Shown here in pieces: positions 1 to 7,454 of a stretch of 64,000 nt of DNA. The notes below the pieces were generated by a model. It did not search any database. It was not told the DNA's origin and saw only the letters and a program-made list of their open reading frames with translations. The DNA comes from Pseudomonas alcaliphila JAB1 (GTDB taxonomy: Bacteria > Pseudomonadota > Gammaproteobacteria > Pseudomonadales > Pseudomonadaceae): the NCBI RefSeq assembly GCF_001941865.1, contig NZ_CP016162.1:2294001-2358000 (forward strand), given 5' to 3'. Position 1 is the first letter of the stretch; every line of letters starts with the position of its first letter. Made by a program: the position numbers and the translations under genes.

Positions 1-58
1 CCTCACGGCCGCCGAAGGCTTCAGCGGTAGCACGGTAGAGAACGTTTTCGATGGTCAT
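1..58 (-). CDS. ohr: Organic hydroperoxide resistance protein Ohr, N-terminal fragment (runs off window)
   Basis: Only the first 19 codons are present. They read MTIENVLYRATAEAFGGRE, which matches the start of Ohr/OsmC-family thiol peroxidases that reduce organic and fatty-acid hydroperoxides in the cytoplasm. The ATG at 58 has an AGAGGA ribosome site about 8 nt upstream. The identity is supported by the OhrR-type MarR regulator just upstream on the same strand. The catalytic cysteines lie outside the window, so the family call rests on the N-terminus and context. Confidence 0.75.
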   Translation of the reverse strand, partial: MTIENVLYRATAEAFGGRE

Positions 59-104
59 GGCGGTATTCCTCTTCAGATGCGATGGGGGCGTAGGGATGCG
101 TCGC

Positions 105-230
105 TCAGCCTTCGTGGCTGATCAGCCATTCGGGGTACAGGCCCTTGCCGTTCTGGCTGGCTTGACCATTGTCGGCCAGAACCGGGGCGGACAGGATCAG
201 CGTGGCGGTCAGTGCGATCAGGGTTTTCAT
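105..230 (-). CDS. Small secreted protein (41 aa) between the ohr promoter region and ohr
   Basis: A 41-codon frame opens with ATG at 230 behind a good GGAGAA site. Residues 1–19 (MKTLIALTATLILSAPVLA) form a clear signal peptide, leaving a mature peptide of about 22 residues ending in WLISHEG. It ends 46 nt before ohr on the same strand, so the two are probably co-transcribed and peroxide-induced. I do not recognise the family. Arguments for a real gene are the ribosome site, the textbook signal peptide and the operon position. The small size leaves some doubt. Confidence 0.6.
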   Translation of the reverse strand: MKTLIALTATLILSAPVLADNGQASQNGKGLYPEWLISHEG

Positions 231-291
231 CGGTTTCTCCAGGGCTTTGGTGGGGAGCGGGTGGAGACGACTGCGAAGTCTCCATGGGGTG

Positions 292-364
292 TTTTGCGCT
301 AATGTTTTGTGCGCAAGTCATTCCCATGGGGGAGAACTGTAGTGCGCGTATATTTTGCGCAAAA
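292..364 (-). promoter_or_regulatory. Candidate operator region for ohr with repeated TTTTGCGC motifs
   Basis: The 309-nt gap between ohrR and the small secreted gene holds a perfect 12-bp palindrome TTTTGCGCAAAA (353–364), a related site TTTTGTGCGCAA (305–316) and a half site TTTTGCGC (292–299). The region is AT-rich and sits where the ohr promoter must be. MarR-family OhrR proteins bind palindromes at such promoters. That OhrR binds these particular motifs is inference. I see nothing else in the gap. Confidence 0.4.
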
Positions 365-539
365 GATAATTTTTTGAGTTTTTCGCTATAGCCCTAGAAA
401 TTCAGAGCATAAGCAGGCGTGACGGGGCGTAGAGACGATGGAAGCGCGCGGGCGACGTGGCGTGCTGGCCTCGAATGGGCCTTGAGGTAAAGGCCGCCCA
501 ACCGCTTCCAGGCGCGATCGGGCGGCCTGAGCGTCTGGC

Positions 540-992
540 TTACAGCGATTGCTGCAGGTGGCTGCGCAGCTCCACCAGCTCTTCTTTGAGCGAGGCGAGC
601 TGCTCCAGGCTCAGGCCGGAGGCCTTGAGGATGCAGGCCGGCAGTGCCTTGGCCTGTTCGTGCAGGGCGCGACCCTTGTCGGTCAGGTACAACTGCACCA
701 CACGTTCATCCTGGCTGCTGCGCTGGCGCTGCAGCAGACCTTCGCTCTCCAGGCGCTTGAGCAGAGGCGTCAACGAGCCCGGATCGGTCAGCATGCGTGC
801 GCTGATCTCACTGACGGTGATGCCCTCGTTTTCCCACAGCACCAGCATGGCCAGATATTGCGGATAGGTGAGACCAAGCGCCAGCAGCAGCGGCTTGTAG
901 GTCTTGGTCATCATCAGCGAGGTGGAATAGAGGGCGAAGCACAGCTGGTTGTCCAGCATCAGCTCGGCGCAGGGTTCCACTTGGGAGGTCAT
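540..992 (-). CDS. ohrR: MarR-family organic peroxide sensor/repressor OhrR
   Basis: A 150-aa winged-helix MarR protein. The N-terminal segment has the reactive cysteine context of OhrR (LDNQLCFALYST), where the Cys is oxidised by organic hydroperoxides to release DNA. The wing region RSSQDERVVQLYLTDKG is typical. It lies upstream of ohr on the same strand, as expected. A longer frame opens at 1046 but would start inside a perfect inverted repeat (1029–1060), so the ATG at 992 (MTSQVEPC) is preferred. Confidence 0.85.
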   Translation of the reverse strand: MTSQVEPCAELMLDNQLCFALYSTSLMMTKTYKPLLLALGLTYPQYLAMLVLWENEGITVSEISARMLTDPGSLTPLLKRLESEGLLQRQRSSQDERVVQLYLTDKGRALHEQAKALPACILKASGLSLEQLASLKEELVELRSHLQQSL

Positions 993-1028
993 GGCATTGG
1001 CCTGTGCAAAGGTGGTTGGCGTTGTTGG

Positions 1029-1060
1029 CAATTGAGTGCAGGGCAACCCGCACTCAATTG
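1029..1060. promoter_or_regulatory. 11-bp perfect inverted repeat upstream of ohrR
   Basis: CAATTGAGTGC (1029–1039) and GCACTCAATTG (1050–1060) are exact inverted repeats around a 10-nt loop that itself contains GGG/CCC. There is no T-run on either side, so it is a poor intrinsic terminator. It lies 37 bp upstream of ohrR and the outer half CAATTG recalls published OhrR boxes, so an autoregulatory operator is possible. A weak terminator of the I78 gene is the alternative. Confidence 0.4.
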
Positions 1061-1065
1061 TGATT

Positions 1066-1383
1066 TCAGCCGCAGGATACGCGGGTGATCACGCGCTGAT
1101 CATCGACATTGAGGTTAAGGCGTTGACCATTGTATTCCAAGGTCACCACGCTGTCGGGTGTGAGTATACGGGCTGTGCTGGCTCCGGCTTGCTGACGTGC
1201 CTGCTCGAGCAGTTCGGGTGTCGCGGTCTTGCCTTTGAAGTGCTCGACGGCGGACGAGGTGCAGCTGTCCGGAGTCGGGCCACTCGGTGCGGCAGCGGAG
1301 ATCGGTTTCTCGGCGGTGCTGCTGCAGCCGGCTGCGAGCAGGGTGGCGCCCAGGATGAGGCAGAGACGAGTTTTGAAATTCAA
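1066..1383 (-). CDS. I78-family peptidase inhibitor lipoprotein
   Basis: A 105-aa protein with a lipoprotein signal (LLAAGC, Cys about 20). The mature domain contains the inhibitor I78 pattern around ARILTPDSVVTLEYNGQRLNLNVDD. I78 members are small serine-protease inhibitors, so this one probably guards the periplasm or outer membrane. The start codon is TTG at 1383: it is preceded by AAGGAG at the right distance, and the nearby ATG is out of frame and stops at once. It sits between yceH and ohrR on the same strand but has no obvious link to peroxide stress. Confidence 0.75.
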   Translation of the reverse strand: MNFKTRLCLILGATLLAAGCSSTAEKPISAAAPSGPTPDSCTSSAVEHFKGKTATPELLEQARQQAGASTARILTPDSVVTLEYNGQRLNLNVDDQRVITRVSCG

Positions 1384-1400
1384 TGCATGAGCTCCTTGGG

Positions 1401-2051
1401 TTATTTCGCGCCTTCCAGGCGCGCCAGACGTTCTTCGAGGGCGGCGATGCGCGCATCGAGTTCGACCAGTCGATCTTCGTTAGGTGCCGCAGCCTCCCCA
1501 CGAGCAGCAGGGCGGCTGGCCAACAGGCTTTCCAGATCTGCAGATTCGCCCAGCAGATGCATGTAGCGATCCTCGCGCTGACCACTCTGGCGCGGCAGCA
1601 GTAGCGCCAGACCTCGACCGATCAGACGCTCCAGCTGATGCTGGACCTCGGCGACATCGTCGAAATCGTGCATGCGATTGCTGCGTGTGAGCAGCTCATT
1701 GAGCGTCTGCGGGCCACGCAACAGCAGCAGGCCGAGCAATACCGTCTGCGGCTTGACCAACTCCAGCTGCTTGTCGCAACGCTGTTCCCAGCGGTCGGCA
1801 CGGCTGCCCATCACCAGGTGCACCAGCTTGCGACCTTCGAGGCTGCGCAGATAGCGCCCGACTTCACCGGTTTCCAGGTTCATCAGCGGTTCGCGGCTGG
1901 TCTTCTGGTTACAGGCCAGTTGCACGGCATTGAGCGTCAGTGGGTAGGTTTCCGGCGTGGTCAGCTGCTTTTCGATCAGGCAGCCGAGGATGCGCACCTC
2001 GACGGCGTGCAGCGGGGTTTCACCAACCAGCGGGGATGGGGTGTGCGACAT
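1401..2051 (-). CDS. yceH: YceH family protein (DUF480)
   Basis: A 216-aa cytoplasmic protein with the conserved YceH N-terminus: [20 protein letters not shown], followed by [21 protein letters not shown]. The family has tandem winged-helix domains, and its molecular role is unsettled. The C-terminal 40 residues form a predicted coiled coil ([23 protein letters not shown]), usual for the family. The ATG at 2051 fits homologues. It lies 18 bp upstream of the I78 lipoprotein on the same strand, so co-transcription is possible. Confidence 0.9.
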   Translation of the reverse strand: MSHTPSPLVGETPLHAVEVRILGCLIEKQLTTPETYPLTLNAVQLACNQKTSREPLMNLETGEVGRYLRSLEGRKLVHLVMGSRADRWEQRCDKQLELVKPQTVLLGLLLLRGPQTLNELLTRSNRMHDFDDVAEVQHQLERLIGRGLALLLPRQSGQREDRYMHLLGESADLESLLASRPAARGEAAAPNEDRLVELDARIAALEERLARLEGAK

Positions 2052-2099
2052 GGATCGATCCTGGCAGGAAGAACCCGCCTAGGTTAACGGCATCCGCGC

Positions 2100-2666
2100 T
2101 CAGCTGACAGGCTTCAATGTGTGTTCGAGCATGTCCAGGCTGGCGCCGAGCACCTGCTGGCGCGATTCCTCACTGGCCATCATGCGTGCCAGCAGCAGGC
2201 TGCCCAGGCATTGCGCGAGAATCGTCCAGGCCAGTTGCGGGTCGCCGATGATCTCGGCCCAGGTGTTCTGCAACTGCAGGATCTGCTGCTCGGTACGCAG
2301 CCGCACGCGTTCATCGGCACGGGCGATCTCCGCGCCCAGGGCAGGCAGCACGCAACCTTTATCCGGTTGCTCGACATGCGCCAGGCTGAGATAGGCCGCC
2401 AGGCAGCGTTGCAGCTTGTCGCGCCCGGCGTCACCCGCTTCGCCGCCAAGCCGGCTCAGGCTGTTACGCAGCTCGCGTTCGATCAGTTCAGCGAACAAAT
2501 CGTCCTTGCTCGGGAAATGGCTGTAGAAGGCTGCGCCGGTCAGACCTATGGTTTTCATCAGCGCGTCCACGCCGGTCACGGCAAAACCTTGCTGCTTGGC
2601 AATCGCGCCGCTGCTGGCGAGCAGGCGCTCGCGGGTTTCGGCCTTGTGTTCGGCGGAATAACGCAT
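2100..2666 (-). CDS. TetR/AcrR-family transcriptional repressor
   Basis: A 188-aa regulator with an N-terminal TetR helix-turn-helix (residues about 8–55: TRERLLASSGAIAKQQGF, then LTGAAFYSHFPSKDDLF) and a variable ligand-binding C-terminal domain. It is divergent from the SDR at 2756, with two palindromic boxes in the gap. By standard TetR logic it represses itself and the divergent SDR/HCCA-isomerase pair. The ligand is unknown. The ATG at 2666 fits the usual MRYSAEHK start of related Pseudomonas repressors. Confidence 0.88.
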   Translation of the reverse strand: MRYSAEHKAETRERLLASSGAIAKQQGFAVTGVDALMKTIGLTGAAFYSHFPSKDDLFAELIERELRNSLSRLGGEAGDAGRDKLQRCLAAYLSLAHVEQPDKGCVLPALGAEIARADERVRLRTEQQILQLQNTWAEIIGDPQLAWTILAQCLGSLLLARMMASEESRQQVLGASLDMLEHTLKPVS

Positions 2667-2712
2667 GGATGACTCCGTTCTATGCTGGGTTGACCTGCCC
2701 GAGATAGTAGCA

Positions 2713-2739
2713 TAACGTTCGTTAAGCTAACGATCGTTA
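2713..2739. promoter_or_regulatory. Tandem TetR operator boxes
   Basis: Two 12-bp palindromes lie 15 bp apart centre to centre in the 89-bp divergent gap: TAACGTTCGTTA (2713–2724, imperfect at the centre) and TAACGATCGTTA (2728–2739, perfect). The arms TAACG/CGTTA are identical. Position and symmetry fit binding of two TetR dimers controlling both divergent promoters. Confidence 0.75.
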
Positions 2740-2755
2740 GTTAATGGAGGAAGCC

Positions 2756-3487
2756 ATGAACGAGAACAAGAAAGTCGCTTTGATCATTGGCGCGGGTGAT
2801 GCCACCGGCGGCGCCATTGCCCGGCGTTTTGCCCGTGAGGGTTACGTGGCCTGCGTCACCCGGCGCAGCCTCGATAAACTGCAACCGTTGCTGGAAGAAA
2901 TCCGCAGCGAGGGCGGCGAAGCGCATGGCTTTGCTTCCGATGCGCGACGTGAGGAGCAGGTGGCTGAACTGGTCGAGAGCATCGAGCGTGACATCGGGCC
3001 GATCGAGGTGATGGTGTTCAATATCGGCGCCAACGTGCCCTGCAGCATCCTCGATGAAACCGCACGCAAGTACTTCAAGATCTGGGAAATGGCCTGCTTC
3101 TCCGGCTTTCTCACCAGCCAGGCTGTGGCCAGGCGCATGGTCGCCCGCGGACGCGGCACCATCCTGTTCACCGGCGCCACGGCCGGCCTGCGTGGCGCCG
3201 CCGGATTCGCCGCGTTCGCTGGCGCCAAGCACGGCATCCGTGCGCTGGCGCAGAGCATGGCGCGCGAGTTGGGGCCGCTGAACGTGCATGTCGCCCACGT
3301 GGTAGTGGATGGCGCCATCGATACCGCCTTCATCCGCGACAGCTTTCCCGAGCTATACGCCAAGAAGGATCAGGATGGCATTCTCGACCCCGAGCATATC
3401 GCCGACAGCTACTGGTTCCTGCATGCTCAGCCGCGCGATGCCTGGACCTTCGAGCTGGATCTGCGCCCGTGGATGGAGCGCTGGTAA
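2756..3487 (+). CDS. Short-chain dehydrogenase/reductase-like protein with altered active site
   Basis: A 243-aa SDR-fold protein. The nucleotide-binding glycine loop is present in modified form (IIGAGDATGGAIA, residues 10–22), as is an NIGAN version of the NNAG motif (about 89–93). The catalytic YxxxK motif reads FAGAK, with Phe154 in place of Tyr and Lys158 kept, so ordinary SDR dehydrogenase chemistry is doubtful. ATG 2756 follows GGAGG at good spacing. An ATG 12 nt upstream overlaps that ribosome site and is rejected. It is probably co-transcribed with the HCCA-isomerase-like gene 43 bp on and repressed by the divergent TetR protein. Confidence 0.82.
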   Translation: MNENKKVALIIGAGDATGGAIARRFAREGYVACVTRRSLDKLQPLLEEIRSEGGEAHGFASDARREEQVAELVESIERDIGPIEVMVFNIGANVPCSILDETARKYFKIWEMACFSGFLTSQAVARRMVARGRGTILFTGATAGLRGAAGFAAFAGAKHGIRALAQSMARELGPLNVHVAHVVVDGAIDTAFIRDSFPELYAKKDQDGILDPEHIADSYWFLHAQPRDAWTFELDLRPWMERW

Positions 3488-3530
3488 CCTGCGCTGAACC
3501 CATAATCACAATAACGAGCGAGTGAAGCTG

Positions 3531-4124
3531 ATGAGCAAGACGGTGGAATTCTTCTTCGATCTGGGCAGTCCGGCGTCCTACCTGGCCCATACCCAGTTGC
3601 CTGATCTGTGCCGCGAAACCGGAGCAACGCTGGTCTATCGGCCGATGCTGCTCGGCGGCGTGTTCCAGGCCACCGGCAATGCCTCGCCGGCGATGATTCC
3701 GGCCAAGGGGCGCTACATGATTCGTGACCTGGCGCGCTTTGCCGAGCGCTATGGCGTACCGATGCGCTTCAACCCGCACTTTCCGATCAATACCCTGACG
3801 CTGATGCGCTTGTTGGTGGCCGTTCAACTGCATCAGCCGGAGCGCTTCGACGATGCCTTGCAGGCGCTATTCCGGGCGATCTGGGTCGACGGGGTGAACA
3901 TGGGTGATCCGGCCAAGGTGGCAGGCGTGCTGGTTGCTGCTGGTTTCGATGCAGCCGCCCTGCAGGCGCAGATCGCTGAACCGGCAGTGAAGGACGCGCT
4001 CAAGGCGACTACCGAGGAGGCGGTCAAACGCGGCGTATTTGGCGCGCCGACCTGCTTTGTTGGCGGCGAGATGTTCTTCGGTCAGGATCGCCTGGATTTC
4101 GTTCGCGAAGCACTTCGCGGCTAG
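3531..4124 (+). CDS. 2-hydroxychromene-2-carboxylate isomerase-family (DsbA-like) protein
   Basis: A 197-aa thioredoxin-fold protein of the HCCA isomerase/kappa-class GST group. The N-terminus FFFDLGSPASYLA carries the conserved Ser used for glutathione activation, and FGAPTCFVGGEMFFGQDRLDF is the conserved C-terminal motif. Such enzymes isomerise aromatic-ring cleavage intermediates using glutathione. No naphthalene-pathway genes are nearby, so the substrate is unknown. The ATG at 3531 is chosen over an upstream GTG (3522). It follows the SDR at 43 bp, implying joint control by the TetR repressor. Confidence 0.83.
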   Translation: MSKTVEFFFDLGSPASYLAHTQLPDLCRETGATLVYRPMLLGGVFQATGNASPAMIPAKGRYMIRDLARFAERYGVPMRFNPHFPINTLTLMRLLVAVQLHQPERFDDALQALFRAIWVDGVNMGDPAKVAGVLVAAGFDAAALQAQIAEPAVKDALKATTEEAVKRGVFGAPTCFVGGEMFFGQDRLDFVREALRG

Positions 4125-4192
4125 GTGCTTTTCGTCCAGGGCCTGATGCCTGGCACAATGGCCGGATCATTTTCCGGCCATTCGAGTAACCG

Positions 4193-4408
4193 ATGAACCC
4201 CGAAGCGCTGAAACTCCTGGTGACCCGCCGCATGCCTTACGGCAAGTACAAGGATCGACTGATCGCCGATCTGCCGGGCCACTACCTCAACTGGTTCGCC
4301 CGCACGGGTTTTCCCAAGGGCGAGCTGGGTCAACTGCTCGCGCTGATGCAGGAGATCGATCACAACGGCCTCAAACCGTTGCTCGATCCGTTGCGCGACC
4401 GTTCGTAG
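4193..4408 (+). CDS. DUF3820 family small protein
   Basis: A 71-aa protein with the DUF3820 signature: MPYGKYKDRLIADLPGHYL then WFARTGFPKGELGQLL. Members are small cytoplasmic proteins whose conserved core resembles a segment found near exonuclease domains. The function is not established. The TAG stop codon is formed by the first bases of the palindromic repeat that begins at 4405 (GTAGCCCGGATG), so the repeat abuts or defines the reading-frame end. Confidence 0.85.
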   Translation: MNPEALKLLVTRRMPYGKYKDRLIADLPGHYLNWFARTGFPKGELGQLLALMQEIDHNGLKPLLDPLRDRS

Positions 4409-4463
4409 CCCGGATGCAATCCGGGGACAATTTCCGATCTCTCCCGGATTTCATGCGGGCTAC
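4405..4463. repeat. GTAGCCCGGAT-type palindromic intergenic repeat
   Basis: GTAGCCCGGATGCAATCCGGG (left arm) and CCCGGATTTCATGCGGGCTAC (right arm) form an imperfect inverted repeat of 59 bp. Related copies occur at 12885–12943 and, as a half copy, at 25980–26002. This is a REP-like family. Confidence 0.75.
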
Positions 4464-4484
4464 GACCCTACGTCTGGGTTGCCC

Positions 4485-4733
4485 TCAGTGCCAATTGCGG
4501 CCGTGATCCAGCTTCTGATCCACCAGCCATTTGCCATGGGCGATGGACGCGTGCTGGGCCTTGTTCAGGTCATCCATGAAGGCGTAATCCACCGGCAAGG
4601 TCTGGCGTTTGCTGGTGTTGCCGTTGGGATCGGTAATCTGGCAACCGCCGGCCCAGGGTGTCGGCAGGCCGGGGTGTTCCATGACGCTGGCGCGGATGGT
4701 GTGGTCGCGGTGGGTGCAGGTAAGCGCGCTCAT
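4485..4733 (-). CDS. Conserved-looking small cytoplasmic protein (82 aa), unknown
   Basis: An 82-aa frame beginning MSALTCTHRDHTIRASVMEH and ending HGRNWH. The ATG at 4733 has an AGGTGG site upstream. The frame stays open well upstream, but that extension looks like a non-coding shadow. The protein is His/Asp-rich (THRDH near the start, KLDHGRNWH at the end) and has no signal or membrane segment. I do not recognise the family. The 230 bp upstream (4734–4963) shows no other gene. Confidence 0.6.
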   Translation of the reverse strand: MSALTCTHRDHTIRASVMEHPGLPTPWAGGCQITDPNGNTSKRQTLPVDYAFMDDLNKAQHASIAHGKWLVDQKLDHGRNWH

Positions 4734-4963
4734 GAGGCCACCTCGTGGATCAAGGCGCCGCCCTCGGCGTCGACGCCACACCGAGGTTCCAGCCGGGAGC
4801 CGGTAGCGGCGCCGCGTGGATGAGTGATGCGTCTGTCTCCTCACCTTAGCGCAAATGTCGGCGAACCGAATGTTGGCCGACAAACGTGCCACGTTCTCTC
4901 GCATGGTCGCGGGCGCCCAGGGCCGCGTACCTCCCAGGGGCATGCAAGCAATGTCGGCTCACC

Positions 4964-5848
4964 CTAGGAGATCTCGCGCACCCCGTCCGCGCTCCGTGCT
5001 TTGGGCGCGAAGCGGGCAGCCAGGCGCATCGACAGAGTGACCAGGCGTTGGTATAGCGCCGGCATGCTGCGCTGCATCCAGTCCAGGGCATGGGCATCGG
5101 CGCCGATAAGGATGCGCCGCTTGTTGGCCAGCACTCCATTTACGATGACCTTCGCCGCCTGTTCCGGCGTGGTGCGCAGCAGCTGGTCATTGAACTGCTG
5201 GCGTGCCTGTTCGGCTTCCTGGCCGGTGACCTTGGCCAGGCTGTCGTTCATCCGCGCGGTCTTGGCGATGTTGGTGCGGATGCCGCCGGGATGCACGCAG
5301 CTGGCGGAAACTCCGCAGGCGGCCATGTCCAGCTCCTGGCGCAGCGATTCGGTAAAGCCGCGCACGGCGAACTTGCTGGCGTTGTAGGCGCTCATGCCGG
5401 GCTGGGAGAACAGGCCGAACACGCTGGAGACGTTGATCACATGGCCCTGGCCGGCCGCCTTGAGGTAGGGCAGGAAGGCCTTGGTGCCGTTGACCACACC
5501 CCAGAAGTTGATGTTCATGATCCATTCGTAGTCGGCGTAATCGTTGCCCTCCACGGTGCCGCCCTGGGCCACGCCGGCATTGTTGAAGATGGCGTTGACC
5601 CGGCCGAACTCGCTGACGATCTGCTCGGCCCAGGCCTCGACGGCGAAGCGATCAGCAACGTCGACGCGTTGTCCGCTGACGGTGACGCCGAGCTTGCGGG
5701 CCTGCTCGACGGTTTCCTTGAGGCCCTCGACATTGACGTCGGACAGCGCCAGGTGGCAGCCCTGGCGCGCCAGGTGATAGGCGAGGGCGCGGCCGATACC
5801 GGAGCCGGCGCCGGTGATGGCGGCAACCTTGTTCTCGAAGGATTTCAT
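4964..5848 (-). CDS. SDR family NAD(P)-dependent oxidoreductase
   Basis: A 294-aa classical SDR with all key motifs: TGAGSGIG cofactor loop (residues about 13–20), NNAG, Ser in NVSSVFG, and YNASK (Tyr/Lys catalytic pair). The long C-terminal tail (ALDWMQRSMPALYQRL...) is typical of membrane-associated SDRs found next to flavin monooxygenases. The ATG at 5848 follows GGAGG and overlaps the monooxygenase stop by 4 bp (ATGA), so the two are translationally coupled. It likely oxidises or reduces a ketone/alcohol from the same pathway. Confidence 0.9.
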   Translation of the reverse strand: MKSFENKVAAITGAGSGIGRALAYHLARQGCHLALSDVNVEGLKETVEQARKLGVTVSGQRVDVADRFAVEAWAEQIVSEFGRVNAIFNNAGVAQGGTVEGNDYADYEWIMNINFWGVVNGTKAFLPYLKAAGQGHVINVSSVFGLFSQPGMSAYNASKFAVRGFTESLRQELDMAACGVSASCVHPGGIRTNIAKTARMNDSLAKVTGQEAEQARQQFNDQLLRTTPEQAAKVIVNGVLANKRRILIGADAHALDWMQRSMPALYQRLVTLSMRLAARFAPKARSADGVREIS

Positions 5849-7398
5849 GCGCTGACCTCCTGCGCGTCGAGGCTGATGGCATTGCTCTGCGCCGGGTGAG
5901 CGGCGTGCTGGCGACTGAAGTGATAGGCATGTGGATCGAAGTTGCGCGTCAGCATGCGAAAGTGCCAGGTGAAACCGGGCCATACCGTGCAGTTGCGCCC
6001 ACTGACCGGATGCAGGTACCAGCTCATGCAGCCGCCGGCATTCCATACGGTGCTGCCGAGGGTGCCCTGGATCTTGCGATTGAAGGCGTCCTGCGCCTCG
6101 CGCTTGGGCTCCAGACTCTGCAGCCGGCCTTCTTCGAGCTGCTTGAGGGCACCGAGCACGTAGGTGATCTGCGACTCGATCATGTAGACCATGGAGTTAT
6201 GGCCCAGGCCGGTGTTCGGCCCCATGAGGAAGAACAGATTGGGGAAGCCAGCGGTCATGGTGCCCTTGTAGGCTTCCGGGCCTTCGGGCCAGGTGTCGAG
6301 CAGATCGATGCCGCCGCGGCCGAACACCGTACCGCGCGGCAGCGGGTCGCTGGGGGTGAAGCCGGTGCCGAAGATGATGGCATCGACTTCGCGCTGCTGG
6401 CCATCGACGCTGCGCACGCCGCCCGGCAGGATTTCGGCGATACCGTCGGTGATCACCTCGACGTTGGCCTGGGTCAGCGCTGGGTAGTAATCGTTGGAGA
6501 TCAGCACGCGCTTACAGCCCATGGTGTAGTCCGGGGTGACCTTGGCGCGCAGCAGCGGGTCCTTGATCTGCTTCTTGATGTGCAGTTTGGCGATGCCCTG
6601 GGCCATGCGCAGCAGGCGCGGGGCGAAGGCGAAGGCGATCACCCGGCTTTCGAGGATGCCGTACAGCGCGCCGCGCCAGAGCTTCTGTGCCAGCGGAAAA
6701 CGCTTGAAACGCTGGCGTTCGCCGTCGCGAATGGCGCGATCAGGCTTGGGCATGATCCACGGCGCGGTGCGCTGGTAGAGATCGAGGCGAGCCACCTGCT
6801 GCTGAATCTGCGGCACGAACTGGATGGCCGAGGCGCCGGTACCGATCACCGCCACGCGTTTGCCGCTCAGGTCATAGTCGTGGTTCCACTGCTGCGAGTG
6901 GAACACCTCGCCGGTGAAGTGCTCCAGGCCCTTGAGCTTGGGAATCGATGGCGTCGACAGGGCGCCCATGCCGGAGACCACGAATTGCGCGCTGTACTGG
7001 TTGCCGGCACGATCCTGCAGATGCCACAGCTCGGCGTGCTCGTCCCAGCGCATCTGCACCACTTCTGTGTCCAGCAGGGTCTTGTCCTGCAGTCGATACT
7101 TCTCCCAGCAACCTTGCAGATAGGCCTTGATTTCCGGCTGCCTGGCGAACATCCGCGTCCAGTTCGGGTTCGGCTCGAAGGAGAAGGAATACAGATGCGA
7201 TTGCACGTCGCAGCCGCAGCCCGGGTAGTTGTTGACGCGCCAGGTGCCGCCGACGCCGGCTTCCTTTTCGAACAGCAGGAAGTCCTGCTCGCCCTGTTGC
7301 TTGAGGCGAATGGCCATGCCGAGGCCGGAAAAGCCGCTGCCGAGGATGGCGATCTTGCAATGGCGGCCAGCGATAAGGGGGGACACGGGCGCATTCAT
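5845..7398 (-). CDS. Flavin-containing Baeyer-Villiger-type monooxygenase
   Basis: A 517-aa class B flavoprotein. It has two Rossmann glycine motifs (ILGSGFSGLG about 18–27 for FAD; VIGTGASA about 184–191 for NADPH). Between them is the fingerprint FTGEVFHSQQW (161–171), matching the FxGxxxHxxxW motif that marks Baeyer-Villiger and related monooxygenases. It probably inserts oxygen into a ketone to give an ester or lactone. It is the middle gene of an operon with a PF10118 protein and an SDR. The substrate cannot be read from sequence, though lipophilic ketones are a reasonable guess. Confidence 0.92.
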   Translation of the reverse strand: MNAPVSPLIAGRHCKIAILGSGFSGLGMAIRLKQQGEQDFLLFEKEAGVGGTWRVNNYPGCGCDVQSHLYSFSFEPNPNWTRMFARQPEIKAYLQGCWEKYRLQDKTLLDTEVVQMRWDEHAELWHLQDRAGNQYSAQFVVSGMGALSTPSIPKLKGLEHFTGEVFHSQQWNHDYDLSGKRVAVIGTGASAIQFVPQIQQQVARLDLYQRTAPWIMPKPDRAIRDGERQRFKRFPLAQKLWRGALYGILESRVIAFAFAPRLLRMAQGIAKLHIKKQIKDPLLRAKVTPDYTMGCKRVLISNDYYPALTQANVEVITDGIAEILPGGVRSVDGQQREVDAIIFGTGFTPSDPLPRGTVFGRGGIDLLDTWPEGPEAYKGTMTAGFPNLFFLMGPNTGLGHNSMVYMIESQITYVLGALKQLEEGRLQSLEPKREAQDAFNRKIQGTLGSTVWNAGGCMSWYLHPVSGRNCTVWPGFTWHFRMLTRNFDPHAYHFSRQHAAHPAQSNAISLDAQEVSA

Positions 7399-7454
7399 GA
7401 CCGAACTCCTGCTTGTCGATCTTGTTGGTATCTAAATCCGTACGCCAAGAGGCC

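Noticed and set aside
993..1046. Longer ohrR start at 1046
   Set aside because: It would begin inside a perfect inverted repeat and add residues not found in OhrR homologues. The ATG at 992 fits the family.
4734..4943. N-terminal extension of the 82-aa gene at 4485–4733
   Set aside because: The extension is Arg-rich and unlike a natural domain. The ATG at 4733 with AGGTGG upstream is a better start.
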